Assembly: GCF_019635455.1 (NCBI RefSeq)
Contig: NZ_JAHBZJ010000001.1
Coordinates: 248,001 to 312,000, forward strand
Direction of reading: 5' to 3'
Source: Sphingomonas sp.
Lineage (GTDB): Bacteria > Pseudomonadota > Alphaproteobacteria > Sphingomonadales > Sphingomonadaceae
Length of the DNA: 64,000 bases
The notes beneath the pieces were generated by a model. The model had not been told where the DNA came from, ran no database searches, and worked only from the letters and a program-made list of their open reading frames with translations. Of this stretch, positions 63,183 through 64,000 are shown piece by piece (the stretch's first letter is position 1; every line of letters starts with the position of its first letter). The position numbers were made by a program, and so were the translations under genes.

Positions 63183-64000
63183 ATGGCGGATTTCGAACTT
63201 CAGCGCGTTGCGCTTTCCACCGGGGTCGAACTCGACGTCGCGACCGCGGGCGACCCGGCCGCGCCGGCGATCGTGCTGCTCCACGGCTTTCCCGAATCGC
63301 ACCGCACCTGGCGGCATCAGATCCCGGTGCTCGCCGACCGCTTCTTCGTAATCGCGCCGGATCAGCGCGGCTTTGCCCGCTCGTCCAAGCCCGAGGGGGT
63401 CGCCAGCTATTCGCCGGACAAGCCGGTCGGCGACCTGCTCGCGCTCGCCACCCATTTCGGCAAGGACCGGTTCACGCTGGTCGGCCATGACTGGGGCGGC
63501 GCGATCGCCTGGATGGCGGCATTGCAGCACCCGGACCGGGTAGAGCGGCTGATCATCGTCAATGCCCCGCATCCGTTCGTGTTTCAGAAATCGCTGTTCG
63601 ACGACATGGCCCAGCGCGCCGCGAGCCAATATATGCGCGCGTTCCGTGATCCCGGCATGGAGGCGGGCATCGCCGCGATGGGGATCGGCACGTTTTTCGA
63701 CAAGAGCTTCGCCAGGCATGTCGATCCCGCCCTGATCGCCGGCGAGCGCGCCGCGTATCTGGACGAATGGGGCCAGCCCGGCGCGATGACCGCGATGCTC
63801 AACTGGTATCGCGCCAGCGCGGTGATCGTCCCGGCGATGGACGAAAGTCCGGAACGCCCGGCGTTTCTGGACGCCCCCTTCCCGCCCCTGCGCATGCCGG
63901 TGCTCGTCATCTGGGGAACGGGCGATCAGGCGCTGCTCCCGGTCCAGCTCGACGGACTCGACGCGCTTATCCCCGACCTCAAGGTGGTGAGGATCGACGC
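63183..64000 (+). CDS. Alpha/beta hydrolase, epoxide-hydrolase-like, 3' end outside window
   Basis: At least 272 residues; ATG 63183, SD GGAGAG. Epoxide-hydrolase/haloalkane-dehalogenase-like: IVLLHGFPESHRTWRHQI (oxyanion HGFPES), APDQRGFARSSKP and nucleophile Asp in LVGHDWGGAIAWM; MPVLVIWGTGDQALLP precedes the general acid. The catalytic His lies beyond the window. It could be an epoxide hydrolase or a fluoroacetate dehalogenase. Confidence 0.88.
   Translation, partial: MADFELQRVALSTGVELDVATAGDPAAPAIVLLHGFPESHRTWRHQIPVLADRFFVIAPDQRGFARSSKPEGVASYSPDKPVGDLLALATHFGKDRFTLVGHDWGGAIAWMAALQHPDRVERLIIVNAPHPFVFQKSLFDDMAQRAASQYMRAFRDPGMEAGIAAMGIGTFFDKSFARHVDPALIAGERAAYLDEWGQPGAMTAMLNWYRASAVIVPAMDESPERPAFLDAPFPPLRMPVLVIWGTGDQALLPVQLDGLDALIPDLKVVRID

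Noticed and set aside
1..64000. CRISPR arrays, tRNA and rRNA genes
   Set aside because: No regular spaced repeats, and no tRNA arms or rRNA segments were recognised by eye.

Overview
The window looks like a chromosomal segment of a GC-rich alphaproteobacterium, most likely a sphingomonad (Sphingomonas or a close relative). The grounds are protein-family impressions only: a large TonB-dependent receptor with an N-terminal EEILVTARRR-type TonB box region, DUF2336, DOMON-like, CpaA-E/TadB-C, a split GcvPA/GcvPB glycine decarboxylase, a short ProS and a choline-kinase-type ThrB. No rRNA, tRNA or CRISPR array was seen. Coding density is very high. Many genes overlap by ATGA, GTGA or TGATG, and several starts are GTG or TTG chosen by their Shine-Dalgarno (SD) context.

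Layout. 1-3.5 kb: 3' end of citrate synthase with a strong terminator, a winged-helix membrane regulator with a small membrane protein, then a MerR regulator divergent from a glutaredoxin-MauE fusion across a near-canonical mer operator. 3.5-10.2 kb: a six-gene minus-strand run (DOMON-like, NamZ/DUF1343, nucleotidyltransferase-like membrane protein, DUF2336, a histidine kinase without its phospho-acceptor His, S41 peptidase), preceded by a TonB receptor with its own terminator. 12.8-24 kb: tyrS, PilZ, recG, sdhE, mfd, regulators, and a saccharopine-dehydrogenase-like gene flanked by two paralogous tail-anchored proteins. 24-37 kb: rnr, proS, small membrane/secreted proteins, and the glycine-cleavage operon gcvT-gcvH-gcvPA-gcvPB behind a tandem glycine riboswitch. 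37-43 kb: ispH, thrB, rnhA, DUF1993, a 57-residue YegP-like protein, an FAD oxidoreductase and a lipase-like hydrolase. 43-50 kb: a Tad/Cpa pilus locus (cpaA-B-C-D-E, tadB, tadC) with no cpaF ATPase or Flp pilin gene. 51-55 kb: aerobic cobaltochelatase genes cobS and cobT with a PIN/Phd toxin-antitoxin pair lying between them. 55-59 kb: an HxlR regulator divergent from a five-gene operon (VOC, GST, tandem DUF1428, tandem VOC, AHSA1/SRPBCC). 59.0-60.85 kb: a nested mobile island bounded by 16-bp inverted repeats and CTAG duplications, holding a frameshifting IS5-type transposase, a decayed second transposase and cargo ORFs. 60.8-64 kb: J-domain protein, BolA, NUDIX, pirin and a truncated alpha/beta hydrolase.

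The most plausible poorly described systems are the HxlR/VOC/GST/DUF1428/VOC/AHSA1 operon, the mer-operator-controlled glutaredoxin-MauE fusion with a MerR lacking its first metal-binding Cys, the DUF2336/pseudo-kinase operon, and the twin tail-anchored proteins around the dehydrogenase. All identifications come from reading motifs by eye. No database search was run.
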